Made by a program: the position numbers and the translations under genes
Assembly: GCA_003024785.1 (NCBI GenBank)
Contig: PUQB01000101.1
Location: 62,001 to 126,000, forward strand
Direction: 5' to 3'
DNA from: Selaginella tamariscina
Taxonomy: Eukaryota > Streptophyta > Lycopodiopsida > Selaginellales > Selaginellaceae
DNA length: 64,000 nt
The notes under the pieces: generated by a model
Told to the model about the DNA's origin: nothing
The model's database searches: none
Seen by the model: only the letters and a program-made list of their open reading frames with translations
Shown: piece by piece, positions 37,303 through 48,852 of the stretch
Layout of the letters: each line of letters starts with the position of its first letter
How positions within the stretch are numbered: the stretch's first letter is position 1

Positions 37303-39113
37303 TATACATGTATGTTACATACCTTCATGATAGCCCAAAGACTGAAATGTGTGCGATATTCCTCAGTTGTCATGCCGCCATTTCCAACCTCCAACATGTC
37401 AGGATCTATATAAACGCATAAAAACATACACATATAGGTACACACACACACACATATATATATGTGTGTGTGTACATATATGTATATATACTTACCATTC
37501 CATCCTCCAGGTCCAGCATACTTAGCCCATTTGTTATTTAGATCAGCACGCGCAATCATTCTCAAAAAATTAAGTTTAAACTTTAATTAGACTTATGTTT
37601 AGGCACTCATGTTTAAGCTTAAATTACATATTAACTTACGAACTCCAATTGTCCTTGATGTCTCCTGTAGTTCTCCAGCTATGTCCAACATCTGTGGCCC
37701 ACGTGGCAGGGTCCTCGATGCCCCTGTTCTCTCGTATTCAAGGTATGTATATGCATACAATTACATATGTACCAACTATATCTAATATATTTACCATTCA
37801 CAAAGTGCATAGAAGATTGGTCGACCAGTTGCAAGTAAAGCATCACGCATTTTTGGATATCTACGCCAGAAAGTGTTAGTTTTGTGTGTATATTGTGTGT
37901 TTTTCATGTGTATGCGTGTGAATGTGTGATACCTTATCTTAGGAGAGGTTCCATCAGTGTTACAATTGTCATATTTCAGAAAGTCTACACCCTGAACACA
38001 AAGAATTTTAGTGCCTCTCTCTCTCTCTAAACACACACGTACACGCACACATGTATATGCATATACAGACGCACGCATATATATACGAGTGTAAAGATGT
38101 ATATAACTATACCCATGATGCGAAGAGCTTTGCATCTTGAAACTCGTGATTCAGAGAACCAGGTTGGGTTTTGGCACACGTCATCTTACTATTGAAAGAA
38201 TGAAACACTATAACAATATATCTTTATATATTCATTATATTTGTATATGAACTAATGATCAACATATATATATACAAAGTGTACTATGTGTGTGTGTGTG
38301 TATGTGTGTTTACCCTGCATCCGAGTATATTCCGAACTTAAGACCTTTAGAATGAACATAATCAGCTAGCGCCTTTATTCCCGAAGGAAATCTATCTTTA
38401 CGAGGAACAAGGTTTCCCTGAAGCATATTTGCAATATTAATCACGTATTAACCATCCATAAACATGTCTCTCTCTCTCTCTCTCTCTCTCTTTTATATAT
38501 ATATATATATATTATATTATATATATTATATATATATATATATATACATATATATATAACCTGTTCATCTCGGTTCAGCTCAGCCCATTCATCATCTGTG
38601 ATAGATAATCTTTTAAAACACACACACAAGCACACACGCACACACACACAAACGGATACTAACCAATGTTGAGGTAGTTGTATCCAAGAGCAGTCAAGCC
38701 TTTGGAGACCATTGCATCAGCTATGTATTAAACACATAAGATGGTCATGATTTTTAACTTTAATTGTACTTAATATATATAACAATTACATGGTATTAAT
38801 TAATATAATGTAATACCTTTCACGGACTATTTGCTCATTAATGTTGTTGTGAAAATGGTTAAAGTCGTTCCATCTAATAAAATGAGAATGTCCACATATT
38901 GCCATTTCATACATACATATATGCCATTACACACACGCGCACTTGCACGCACGTATGTATGTCTGTATGTATATCAAACTCGAACTTAAACATAGCAAAT
39001 TACCCCATAGGTGGTGTTTTCCCCAAGCCATTTTTGAGCATGGGAAGATATTTTCCATTTGCAATTATACAAATCGATAATACGTATACAATGACTAGTG
39101 TATACTTCGCCAT
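36233..39113 (-). CDS. Alpha-galactosidase, glycoside hydrolase family 27
   Basis: Fifteen GT-AG exons, minus strand: 39113-39004, 38873-38817, 38720-38664, 38595-38561, 38417-38314, 38188-38113, 37991-37933, 37860-37795, 37723-37640, 37560-37496, 37405-37323, 37204-37114, 36957-36908, 36843-36703, 36316-36233. The start has a hydrophobic signal peptide ([17 protein letters not shown]), so the enzyme is secreted or vacuolar. GH27 landmarks run in order: [41 protein letters not shown] with the nucleophile Asp (about residue 154), [33 protein letters not shown] with the acid/base Asp (about 240), LLIGCDVR, VWAGPLS, MYLLTP. It removes terminal alpha-galactose from raffinose-type sugars or galactomannan. 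About 386 residues, normal length. Exons 2 and 3 do not join in phase: one base too many at GAAAG/GT. Both Cys of the first family disulfide are replaced (N46, E77). Confidence 0.93.
37262..37300. repeat. (CATA)n(TA)n microsatellite in an alpha-galactosidase intron
   Basis: ACATACATACATACATAC then TATATA to 37300. It lies in intron 11, just beyond the donor of exon 11 when read in gene direction. Confidence 0.85.
37439..37475. repeat. (AC)n(AT)n(GT)n palindrome in an alpha-galactosidase intron
   Basis: ACACACACAC, TATATATA and GTGTGTGTGT follow one another and form a self-complementary hairpin in intron 10. Confidence 0.9.
38466..38560. repeat. (CT)n and (TA)n tracts filling intron 4 of the alpha-galactosidase gene
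   Basis: A run of about 26 bases of CT and about 60 bases of TA-rich repeat end right at the exon 4 donor (GTTATATATA in gene direction). Confidence 0.85.
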
Positions 39114-39954
39114 AGATGGGCACTGCAGGAAAATATTTACTTCATTTACATGTATATATAAATGTACATAAAGAAGTACCTGCCAAATATGACTTGTCCA
39201 TATATACATTGTAAATGATGTTTCTTTTTTTGTTTATTTGATAATATTTATGGGGTTTGACAAGTATTCATTTCGTTTTTTAAATGTTTAAAGTTTGCAT
39301 TAAGCATATATTAATTACATTAAATATCAATTATAAATTAATTAATCTGTTAGAGGATAACTTGATTGAGCCACACTCTTTCGGCGTCTCAATGCAATGT
39401 CCATGGTTCTTTCAACAAAGAATATGCTTAGCATTTTTATATCATATACGTACGATGTGTGCCATAAACTTTATGTAGATATATGTATTTATATATATAA
39501 GTCTGTATAAATATGTATATGTCTCTTTCCTGTAATAGCCGTATGATATGTAAGATAGATTTTACTCATTATTCACATAATCTGAAGAAAGCTAGAGAGA
39601 GATATACGAATAAACACACTGTTTGTATACTTGAGTAAGTTTACATGAATTATATACATATAAGTTTGTGGATATGATCATGACGTGGAGCATAATCGGG
39701 ATTTAAGGTGTAAGGTTCACATTTTAAGGGGTTTAGTGTTCAAAAAGGACTTTGGTTTTGTATATTATGCTATGGAACTAAGAAATAATGATAAAGTTAT
39801 GATTCATACTTCCTGCATTTGCACGATCTTTACATGTTCCATTTGGTAACAATCAGCTATGTTAATTATGATAATAATCTTATACCACCGTTGTCCATCA
39901 TAGTTTGCACAAAATGCGAAGCCTTTGAATCATATTTAGAGTGTTAATTTCATT
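39114..39954. other. Spacer between divergent alpha-galactosidase and FAD oxidase genes
   Basis: The two genes are transcribed away from each other, so both promoters should lie here. It is AT-rich with no coding sequence; TATATATATAAG near 39490 is the only TATA-like word I note and it is not diagnostic. Confidence 0.5.
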
Positions 39955-41925
39955 ATGGCATCGTATATCATACTGGTCCTTATAATCTACTGCACACATT
40001 ATACCATCAGTGCTAGTAATGTATGCAAATGCAAGCCCGGGAGTTCATGCTGGCCAGATGAAACACATGGCAATCACTCAACACATCTATCCAAGGCCGC
40101 CTTCTTTCCCCAAAGCCATACGGTTGGCCTTGTCACGCTCCACAGTACAACCCTGCTGCATGTCGCACGGCACGTCAGTTCAGTACAAACCCATACAGAC
40201 GCGAAGATGTCCCCGGAGCCATGCAGTACCCTAATTGGGAAGCCGGATTCAACTCTTCAGGGTGCCCACTTGGAAAAGACGGCCCACAGTTCAGCCCGTG
40301 TTACCAAGGCCAGGTATTTGCTGGATACACTGCGTGTGTGTGCTAACTAGACATCACTTGCAGGTCTCTACATATGCAGTCGATGTGGCCCATATATCAG
40401 ACATTCAGACGGCCATCTTCTTTGCAAGGTATATGAACAACGCATTTGACAGTACAGTAATATATATATCTGATTAACTTAGGCTCCGCAATGTTCGACT
40501 GGTGGTGAAAGTCAACTGGCCATGACTGGCTAGGGAGGAGCACGGCAGCTGGTTCCTTGTGTTTATGGCTTCACCATCTCACAGATATTGAATACCATGA
40601 CACATTCCTTCCGGAAGGCTGTCCTGGTACATCAACTGAACATGCAGTAGTGACAGCAGCTTCAGGTGCAACTTGGACTCAAGTTTATGAGTTTGTGGAC
40701 CAACGGGGACGAGTTATTGTCGGTCCTATGGGCTCCTCCCTAAGTGCTGCTGGTGGGTTTGTACAAGGTGGTGGACATGGCCCCTTGTCTCGCTTGCTAG
40801 GGCTGGCTGCTGACAACGTTCTTCAATTCCAAGTAATCTCTATCTTTTTCAAGGATACATACATTGGCACGTAACTTTTCCTTCAGGTGGTAACTGCAGA
40901 TGGAGTGGTACGCATAGCGAATCGTTGCCAGAACAGGGATCTCTTTTGGGCATTGAGTGGTGGCGGAGGTGGAACATTCGGAGTTGTTATAAGTGCCTCG
41001 TATAGAACATTCCCAGCCTTGGCACTAGGAGTAACTGGTATCTCATATGCTGCAGCTTCAACCAACTCTGAAGGGCAGAGAGATTTGATACAGAAGTTCA
41101 TCACTGTAGCTCCATCTATGAATCAAGCTCGCCTTGCTGGATACTTCCACATAGAAACCAACAACATTACTCTTACCTTTCTACTACCAAATGGAACACA
41201 TTCTGCTGCCACGAACGCTTTCAGCCCTCTGGTGTCTTACGTCGACCAGCACCCACTGTTGTCTACACTCAAATACACTGTCACTGTTTACGATACGTTT
41301 TTAAGATGGCATAGAAGCGTGTTGTGTGAGACCAATCCCGGAGTATGTACTGACCTTACAGGTATGTCGACGAGACTTGCCACGAGGTTCATTCCAGCAA
41401 GGATTTTCCAAGAAGAGGCCAACCGGCTCACTGATACGCTCATGGATATCCTATATGGACGTGGATTCAGTTTGATAGATGGGTTGTTTGTGGTTGGCGG
41501 AGCCGTATCGGATAATGCAAAGTTTGTTAACAATTCTCTAAGTCTGTTTTGGAGGCAGTCACTTTGGCATCTAAGTCTGAACAGGTATCTATGCACACGA
41601 TGCACACCAGAAGAGGAAAGCCATATCGTGTTAACAAGTGTGAATGAACAGGACATGGAACGAGGGCACGCCTGTTGAAGAGCAGCAGGAGATTGGGAGA
41701 TATCTAAGTGAAACAAATGACCTTCTGAGGAACATAACACCAGGTTGGGGCTGTTATAAGAATGAAGCTGACTACTTAGAAGAAAATTGGCAGGAGGCTT
41801 TTTTCGGTGAGAAATATACAAGTCTGAAGGCTGTTAAAGAGAGTGTAGATCCTGCTGGCTTGTTCATGTGCTGGAAATGTGTGGGAAGTAAAAGCTGGAT
41901 GGCAGAATGTGCATCTGAGATCTAA
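39955..41925 (+). CDS. FAD-linked oxidase, PCMH/BBE-like type, copy 1 (two frame breaks)
   Basis: Five exons: 39955-40313, 40364-40428, 40483-40832, 40887-41584, 41652-41925. A signal-peptide-like start (MASYIILVLIIYC) leads to CKCKPGSSCWPDE, then WQSLN.SIQGRLL..KPYGWP with several Cys, STGHDWLGRS (the His that binds flavin covalently in this family), a GGG(F)VQGGGHGPLSRLLGLA loop, VVTADG, and DLFWALSGGGGGTFGVV; the C-terminal exon has TPGWGCYKNEADYLE and WQEAFFG (berberine-bridge-like tail). The family transfers electrons from alcohols or sugars to O2, mostly extracellularly. The CRPSDACW-like start and this loop resemble fungal isoamyl-alcohol-oxidase-type proteins more than plant BBEs. The frame breaks near 40,063 (one base short against copy 2) and near 40,511 (one extra base, shared with copy 2). 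Confidence 0.8.
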
Positions 41926-42526
41926 TAGCATGCACACATATATATATGTGTTTGTAAAAGACTGACATAGAAATATGAACTGGCATATGTGTATGATCCT
42001 GAAATGCCATCCCACAAGCACACACACAACCAATACATGTACAGTATCGGTGTTCTTCATTAAACTCATCCTCACTCTTAAGCAGGCGTCCCGTTAACAA
42101 TGGTTAATTAGGAGCTTTCCTTGCCACCATGGAGAATGTAAAGCCTGCAATGCCCATGACCACCCTTGTTGAAAGGGCATCACTCTTCATATGTAACTGT
42201 GTGCGTGCGTGTGCGCGTGTGTGTTGTGAGAGAGATAGAGAGAGTTTTCCTCACATTATACGAGGGCAACGATTAACATGTTTCATGTTACAGTGAACGT
42301 ATCTATAACAAGTGAGGCCATGTTTCACACTTTACATTGCTCTGTAGACTTTGACAAGGAGATACGCGGTTCATACTTTTTGCACTTGTGTCATCTTTAC
42401 ATGCTTAGCATATTACAATAATCTTTTAATCTTTCAAATCACATGATATCCTTATGTACAGCAAAAGTCACGAATACTAACTAATAACTTCGTTTGTAGC
42501 TGTTTGAACAGAGTATTCTTTTGATT
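41926..42526. other. Spacer between the two FAD oxidase copies
   Basis: No gene. Contains (GT)n near 42195-42228 and GA tracts near 42229-42245, plus short CA runs near 42018-42028. Confidence 0.6.
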
Positions 42527-44226
42527 ATGGCATTACATTTCATGATGCTTGTCGTTAACGTCACTATCCACCATGTGGATTCTAGTAATATATGTAAATG
42601 CAAGCCAGGGAATTCATGCTGGCCAGATGATGACACATGGCAATCCCTCAACGCATCTATCAACGGTCGCCTTCTTGCCTTCACAGTATGACCCTGTCGC
42701 ATGTCGCACGGCACGTCAGTCCTATACAAATGCATATAGAAGAGCGGAAGTGACTGGGAAGCTAGTGTGGACTCTCTGGGGTGTCCACTTGGAGAAGATG
42801 GCCCTCAGTTCACCCCTTGTTACCAAGGCCAGGTATTTGCCCGTGTGTGTGGCTTGTTTATATACTATAGGTACATATTCAATGTATAAATGCATAACCT
42901 ATATGTGAATGTGTATATATATATAAGTATGCATGTCTAGAATGTAGCTCCTCACTCACTCTCACACGCACATGCACAGTGTGCACCTCTCTGTGTATGT
43001 GTATGTGTGTGTAATTTAACTGAATAATTATTGAGTGACAGGTTTCCGCCTTGTAGCTTCTATTCAGACATCCAGATGGCCATCGCCTTTGCAAGGTACC
43101 TATAATGCGTTTGACAATGAAGAACTGCATAAATACCTCCCTTGCATGTAAGCATCAAACGTAATATATCATATATAAATATACGTAGACAAGAGATTGG
43201 TTTTCCAAAAATACACACTGATAATAGTTAATCATTATGTACACCATATAAAACATCAGTCACTTAAGCATCAAATTTACTGGTAAAGTCCACCGGTCGC
43301 GACTGGCTGGGGAGGAGCACATCGGCCGGCTGCCTTTGTATATGGCTCCACCTCACATCTATTGAACACCACAACATATTCGTACTAGACGGCTGCCCAC
43401 CAACATCACTCGAACATGCAGTAGTCACTGCACCTTCAGGAGTTTATAAGTTTGTAGATCGGTTTGGACGAGTTATTGTAGGTCCTATGGCCTTCGCTAA
43501 GTGCTGCAGGTGGGTATGTACAGGGTGGTGGACATAGTCCCTTATCGCGCTTACTAGGGTTGGCAGCTGATACAATTCCAAGTGAGTAGAATATCAGTAA
43601 TATAACACACACAGACACACACACTCCATATAGACATTGGCCACATTCAGGTAGTAACAGCAGATGGATTTTAACAGCTGGTGGCGTTATAAGTGCCTCA
43701 TTTCGAGCTCTCACGTATGGAATAGTTCATACCTCATATACTGCAGTTTCGACTAGGGCCACAGGCCAAAGAGATTTAATACGCAGGTTTACTGGTGTAA
43801 CTCCATCCATGGCCTTGCTGGGTACTATCTCACCCTTGGCCTTGCTGGGTACTATCTCACCCTTGCCCTTGCTGTTACCAAATGGTACACTGTCCGCAGC
43901 TAAGAACGCTTTCTATCCGCTTGTTGATCAGCATCCCCTGCTGTATACAGTCAACTACACTGTCAGAGTGTATGATACGTTTCTAAGGTGGCAAACCAGC
44001 GTGCCGTGTGAAGTCAACTCAGGCGTATGCACTGACATTATACTAGGCTTGCCCCGGCAAGGATTGTACAGGAACAGCCTGATCTGATGACTAATACTCT
44101 CATGGAGATCCTATACGGTCGTCGATTCAGTACTATAGATGGGTTGTTTGTGGTTGGTGGAGCTGTATCCGATAACGCGTTTGTTAACAATTCTATCAGC
44201 TTCTCCTGGAGACAGTCACATAGTTA
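42527..44226 (+). pseudogene. FAD-linked oxidase, copy 2, dead tandem duplicate
   Basis: An ATG at 42527 opens MALHFMMLVVNVTIH then CKCKPGNSCWPDDDTWQSLN, intact where copy 1 is broken. Later blocks match copy 1 exon by exon: GCPLGEDGPQFTPCYQGQ (about 42,780-42,833), STGRDWLGRS (about 43,287), GGGHSPLSRLLGLA (about 43,530), LLPNGTLSAAKNAFYPLVDQ (about 43,870), GLFVVGGAVSDNAFVNNSIS (about 44,150). Several frame changes and small losses occur, including most of the second half of exon 1, the WALSGGGGG segment and all of exon 5. The flavin-binding His of TGHDW is Arg here. A 26-bp direct repeat (CTTGCTGGGTACTATCTCAC...) sits at about 43,813-43,864. Confidence 0.8.
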
Positions 44227-44544
44227 ATGGTAAACTTGATTGGAGGCTAATTTGGGTATTTTCAAAAACTACGTGGACAATTATATAATATATAGGGTCC
44301 ATAATTTCCCTTTTAAAAATTAAAGATGCAGACAAGCAATGAGGAATATTCCTCGTCTTGATAAGATGAGCGTGGCGGCAATATGCAATCCCGTTTTATT
44401 TATTCATTTTATTTTCTTAATTAATTATATACTCCTTAATTAAATACTAGGTAAAGATCGTCTATCCAGAAGGACGGCAAGAGGCCCTTATTTCTTGCTG
44501 CGCCAAAACTAGGGTTCTTGAGGAGAAAGGCGCCGCACTCCGCC
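44227..44544. other. Intergenic region upstream of AKR2
   Basis: AT-rich to about 44,450, then GC-richer sequence likely to be the 5' UTR of AKR2 (GCGCCAAAACTAGGG to the ATG at 44545). I see no certain promoter element. Confidence 0.45.
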
Positions 44545-46582
44545 ATGGCTTCTTCAGGTCAGCATATCGATCTCTCTCACTCTCTAGATAGATCTGTGTA
44601 GGTTAGGTTGAATTTCATCAATCTAAATCCATTGATATCGCAGAAAAGCCCGATGATAAGAAGCCCGAGGTCTCGAATTCGTCTTCTGAGCATGAATCTA
44701 CAAGCGCCGCCGGCGAAAGGAGGCCAAATCCTGCCGATTACAATGCCTTCGATCTTTCCGCAATGTCCAGCTTATTAAATGTAAGGATAAGCATATATAA
44801 TTGTGTTCTTATGTCATCCTTTGTATACATCTGTATGTGTACACCATCAAATCTATGTATGGATGTCGGTGTCTTAACATGTCTCTCTTTCTATCTATCT
44901 ATATATATACACACCTAGATATGTATATATAAATGCATACACATCGACTCTTCTTAAGTGTGTGCGTAAAATACTTTATTACCGTGCAATATTTAATGGA
45001 CATTGTATACACACTTGTTTTATATACTTGTGTTATACATATTCATGAGTGTATTTTTATATATGAATTTAATGGTTTTTTACCAGGACCCAAGTATCAA
45101 GGATATGGCTGAGCAGATTGCAAAGGATCCGGCATTCAATCGGATGGCCCAGCAACTTTCTGAGAGTGTCCAGACTGCGGGAGATGGTGTTCCGCAGATT
45201 GATACCAACCAATATTTCCAGGCAATGCAGCAAGTTATGCAGAACCCACAGTTCATGAGCATGGCTGAACGCCTCGGGAGTGCTCTCATGCAGGTAAGCA
45301 CATCTCTCCCTCCCTCTCTCTAACACACCCACTCTGGGGGTAGCGTTGTTTGCATATATGTATGTTGTGATTGTATACTTTTCTTTACAGGACCCTTCTA
45401 TGGCAGCTATGCTACAGAACATGACAGATCCTGCACATAAAGAACAACTTGAGGCTCGTATGTCTCAAATTAGAGAGGATCCCGCTTTGAAGCCTGTTCT
45501 TGACGAGATTGAGCATGGTGGTCCTGCGGCTATGATGAAGTTAGTTCTTTTTATTATGCATGTTTGTGCGTGTGTGATGTGCAATTGTTGGATGAATCTG
45601 TTATGTATGTTGGTGTTTTGTATGCAAAGGGAGATCGTCATTAAGATCGTTTTTATATTTAAGGTATTGGAATGATCCCGAGGTTCTTAACAAGCTTGGA
45701 CGAGCCATGGGTGTTGGAGCATCTGGTGAAGGTGCAGAGGAAGAAGCAGAGGGCGAAGCAGAAGTTGAAGGCGAAAATGAAGAAGAGGAAGAATTGTCGC
45801 TGCATCACACTGCAAGCACTGGAGACGTTGAGGTACATCACACAAATTATCATGTGTATATACGTTTTTATATAGATGTGCGTTTGTGTACGTAATTGGA
45901 ATATATGGGTCATATGCATACATATGTAAAACTCAACTCATAAATGACTTGCGTGTCTGAATTGGAATCATTCATTTGGTGTTAATTGTTGGTGGTGCAG
46001 GGATTGAAGGTTCTTCTTGCGGAAGGTGCAAATAAAGACGAGAAGGACTCTGAGGGAAGAACTGCACTCCACTTTGCTTGTGGATATGGAGAGGTAAATA
46101 GTAAGCAACATAAGCGTGTGCATAGTAAATTGTAATGTGCTGAAGTATAAAATCGTTCTCATAAACTGTTTACAGTTAAAATGTGCGGAGGTTCTTTTGG
46201 AGGCAGGTGCTGCTGTTGATGCTCTGGACAAGAATAACAACACTCCTTTGCACTATGCCGGTGGTTACGGAAGAAAAGAATGTGTGGAGCTTCTTTTGAA
46301 AAGCGGAGCTGCTGTGTACGTATTTATACATTTGGCGTGCGTGTGTGTTTGTCTCGGTTGTGGGTGTGTATGCAATTGTACGTATTGTTGTTATAATTTT
46401 GTTAACTATAGTGCAATACTAAACCGTACAGAATATGTATATATATCCCGTTGTACTAAGGCATATGGTTTGTGTTATACAGCACTGTAAGAAACATGGA
46501 TAGCAAGACGCCAATGGATGTTGCAAAGCTGAACAACCAAGATGAGATTGTACAGCTGCTGCAGAAGGACGTTTTCCTTTGA
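44545..46582 (+). CDS. AKR2: Ankyrin repeat domain-containing protein 2 (AKR2-like)
   Basis: Eight exons, all GT-AG and in phase: 44545-44557, 44644-44780, 45087-45293, 45391-45539, 45664-45832, 46001-46093, 46176-46315, 46483-46582; 335 residues. After a Ser/Glu-rich N-terminus comes [20 protein letters not shown] and two STI1-like segments ([39 protein letters not shown]), then [19 protein letters not shown], an acidic linker ([11 protein letters not shown]), and four ankyrin repeats ([46 protein letters not shown]) ending KDVFL. This is the architecture of Arabidopsis AKR2A/B, cytosolic factors that bind signal-anchored proteins and deliver them to the chloroplast outer envelope and peroxisomes; the ankyrin part reads plastid lipids. 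Intact, no odd features. An AATAAA lies at 46675. Confidence 0.96.
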
Positions 46583-48633
46583 ACAAAGAAAAGATATATA
46601 TATATATATATATATTCTGATTCCTGTCCGTCTGTCTCTTCTTTTCACTTCTTTTTAAGTTTTCACATTTTCCAAATAAAGTTTGAATATTATGTGTAAT
46701 TATGATTTTTGTGAAGTCTTAAGGATATAAAATTTTACATATATATATGTAATTTTTTTTATTATGCTATGTGTAGAACTTGTGTACATTCTACTGGCTT
46801 AGCCATTTAAATTAATTGTCAATAATTATTAATATATCTACTAAAATAATTAATCACGGATCTTTAATAATTGTTGAATGTGAAACTTTTGGGTGTTCAT
46901 TTTGGATGCTATAAAACAGAATATGTTAAATGTATTTTAATATTAACTTCATTTTGGGTGTTATAAAACATGTATTAGAATATGCTAAATGTATTTCATA
47001 TGCCTAAAATTTCTTTAATATTTCAGTATGTAGCTAAATTATATATACAACATCAATATAAATATATTTTACTATCCGTCTGTGAAACTTAATAATAAAT
47101 TTTAAGATTTGAAATTGAATAACCCTAAACTCAGTTTACATTTAATGGTAGTAAAATGCCGTAAAGATTATTAATGTAACAAAATGTACTAAATAATAAT
47201 AATAACTTATAATATGCACCTTATAAGAACAATATGTTATATATTAGAAATTATATAGAAAAGGATAACATTAGGAAACTCACCTATCTTATCACACTTT
47301 GCTCAAAAAACTTATATACTTATACAGTAGTATTTACCTAATTCGTATACATATGTCAACTCTGATGCCAGGTATATCCATTGATAAAGTATTTGAATAT
47401 GCTTTGACTTAATTTTAAATAAATTAATAAGCATATAAAAATCACACAAATTATTCATCTATCTATATATATAAATAATATTCATCTAGTTAATATTCCT
47501 TAAATTATTTATAAAGTAGGGCATAAATACAAATAATATATGTATTCAAACATATATAAAGAATATATAATTATTATTTAACTATTTTGTATTGGAGAAA
47601 CATAAAACTATTAATACTATAAATTATAACAAATTAAAATTAAAATTTATAAGCTATTTATAAATATCTGAAAACTTGTAGAATAGATACGTATATTTCA
47701 AATTTTACATGCACGAGAAATTTAAATTTCAAATAAATTTAAATATAAACATAATCATATTGATGCATTACATATATGATTATTTATTTATATATTCCGT
47801 TGCTTATAAATAATAGTTTAGTATTTTAATATGTAATTTTCTACTTTTTATAATACAAATATTTTATATTATTACATACCGTGAAACATGGAGCTTGTCT
47901 AATATTATTAAGATATTCTTGTTTTTAAAATAAAGTTTAAGATTAAAATAAAATTTAAATTATTCAACTAAAACATATTCTATTTCATCATTAATATCTA
48001 AACGTTATATTATGACTTTTATAAGATAAAATAAAATAAAACCATTCGATAGTTAAACTTAAAATATTTCATAAACTTAAGTATCATAAATATAAATTAA
48101 GTTTTAGAATATTTTAATTTTCATATAGTTATTATTTTTTATACAGAATGTAAGATTGAAATAAAATATAAATCATCCAATTAAAATATATTTTTATGAC
48201 ATACTTTCACGGTTACCGTCTAAGTTTTCTTATCTTTGTAAGTATTTTATGTGCATATATTTTAATGAATAAATAAAATCATATTATATGAATACTGTTG
48301 AGTTTTAATCACAGTATGTAAATACATATATGTATAATATAAATACATATGAAGTATAAGAAACTTAACTCTATTGACTCAAATTAACCAATTTAATCTA
48401 GAAAAATTAGTTCATTAAGAGCTTATGTACTAAAAAGGATACTTATCAAGTCGATTAATGAATGTCTTATTATATTAACCAATGTATAAGTAGTGTATAA
48501 TTATATATACATTAATATACTACTTTAGCAATACAAGAACGTCAAAAGAATATTGAAGTCGTTAGAAGGTCAAATGTTAAGATGAGAAAATGAATATAAG
48601 CATGCTGAAGTTTGCATTGTACATATATATAGC
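46583..48633. other. AT-rich intergenic spacer
   Basis: Very AT-rich with no coding sequence recognised. A (TA)n tract sits in the AKR2 3' UTR at about 46594-46614. Confidence 0.65.
46675..46680 (+). promoter_or_regulatory. Likely polyadenylation signal of AKR2
   Basis: AATAAA 92 bases after the AKR2 stop codon, within a T-rich region. The position is typical of a near-upstream element. Confidence 0.45.
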
Positions 48634-48816
48634 ATGGACAACGAGGGCTCAGACGATGACAAGAGTTGCATAAGCAGTGGAATATCCCTTGAGTCATATG
48701 AATTTGTTATAGATTCCCCTGTATCCCTTAAGTCATACGATTCTATTGCAGACTCTCCTGTTCATGTTAGCAGGGACAGTGTTCTAAACAGTCCCGAGGT
48801 CGTATGCGTGTGCGTG

Positions 48817-48852
<36 letters not shown>

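Noticed and set aside
40883-41821. Minus-strand frames opposite the FAD oxidase
   Set aside because: Shadows of conserved plus-strand exons 4 and 5.
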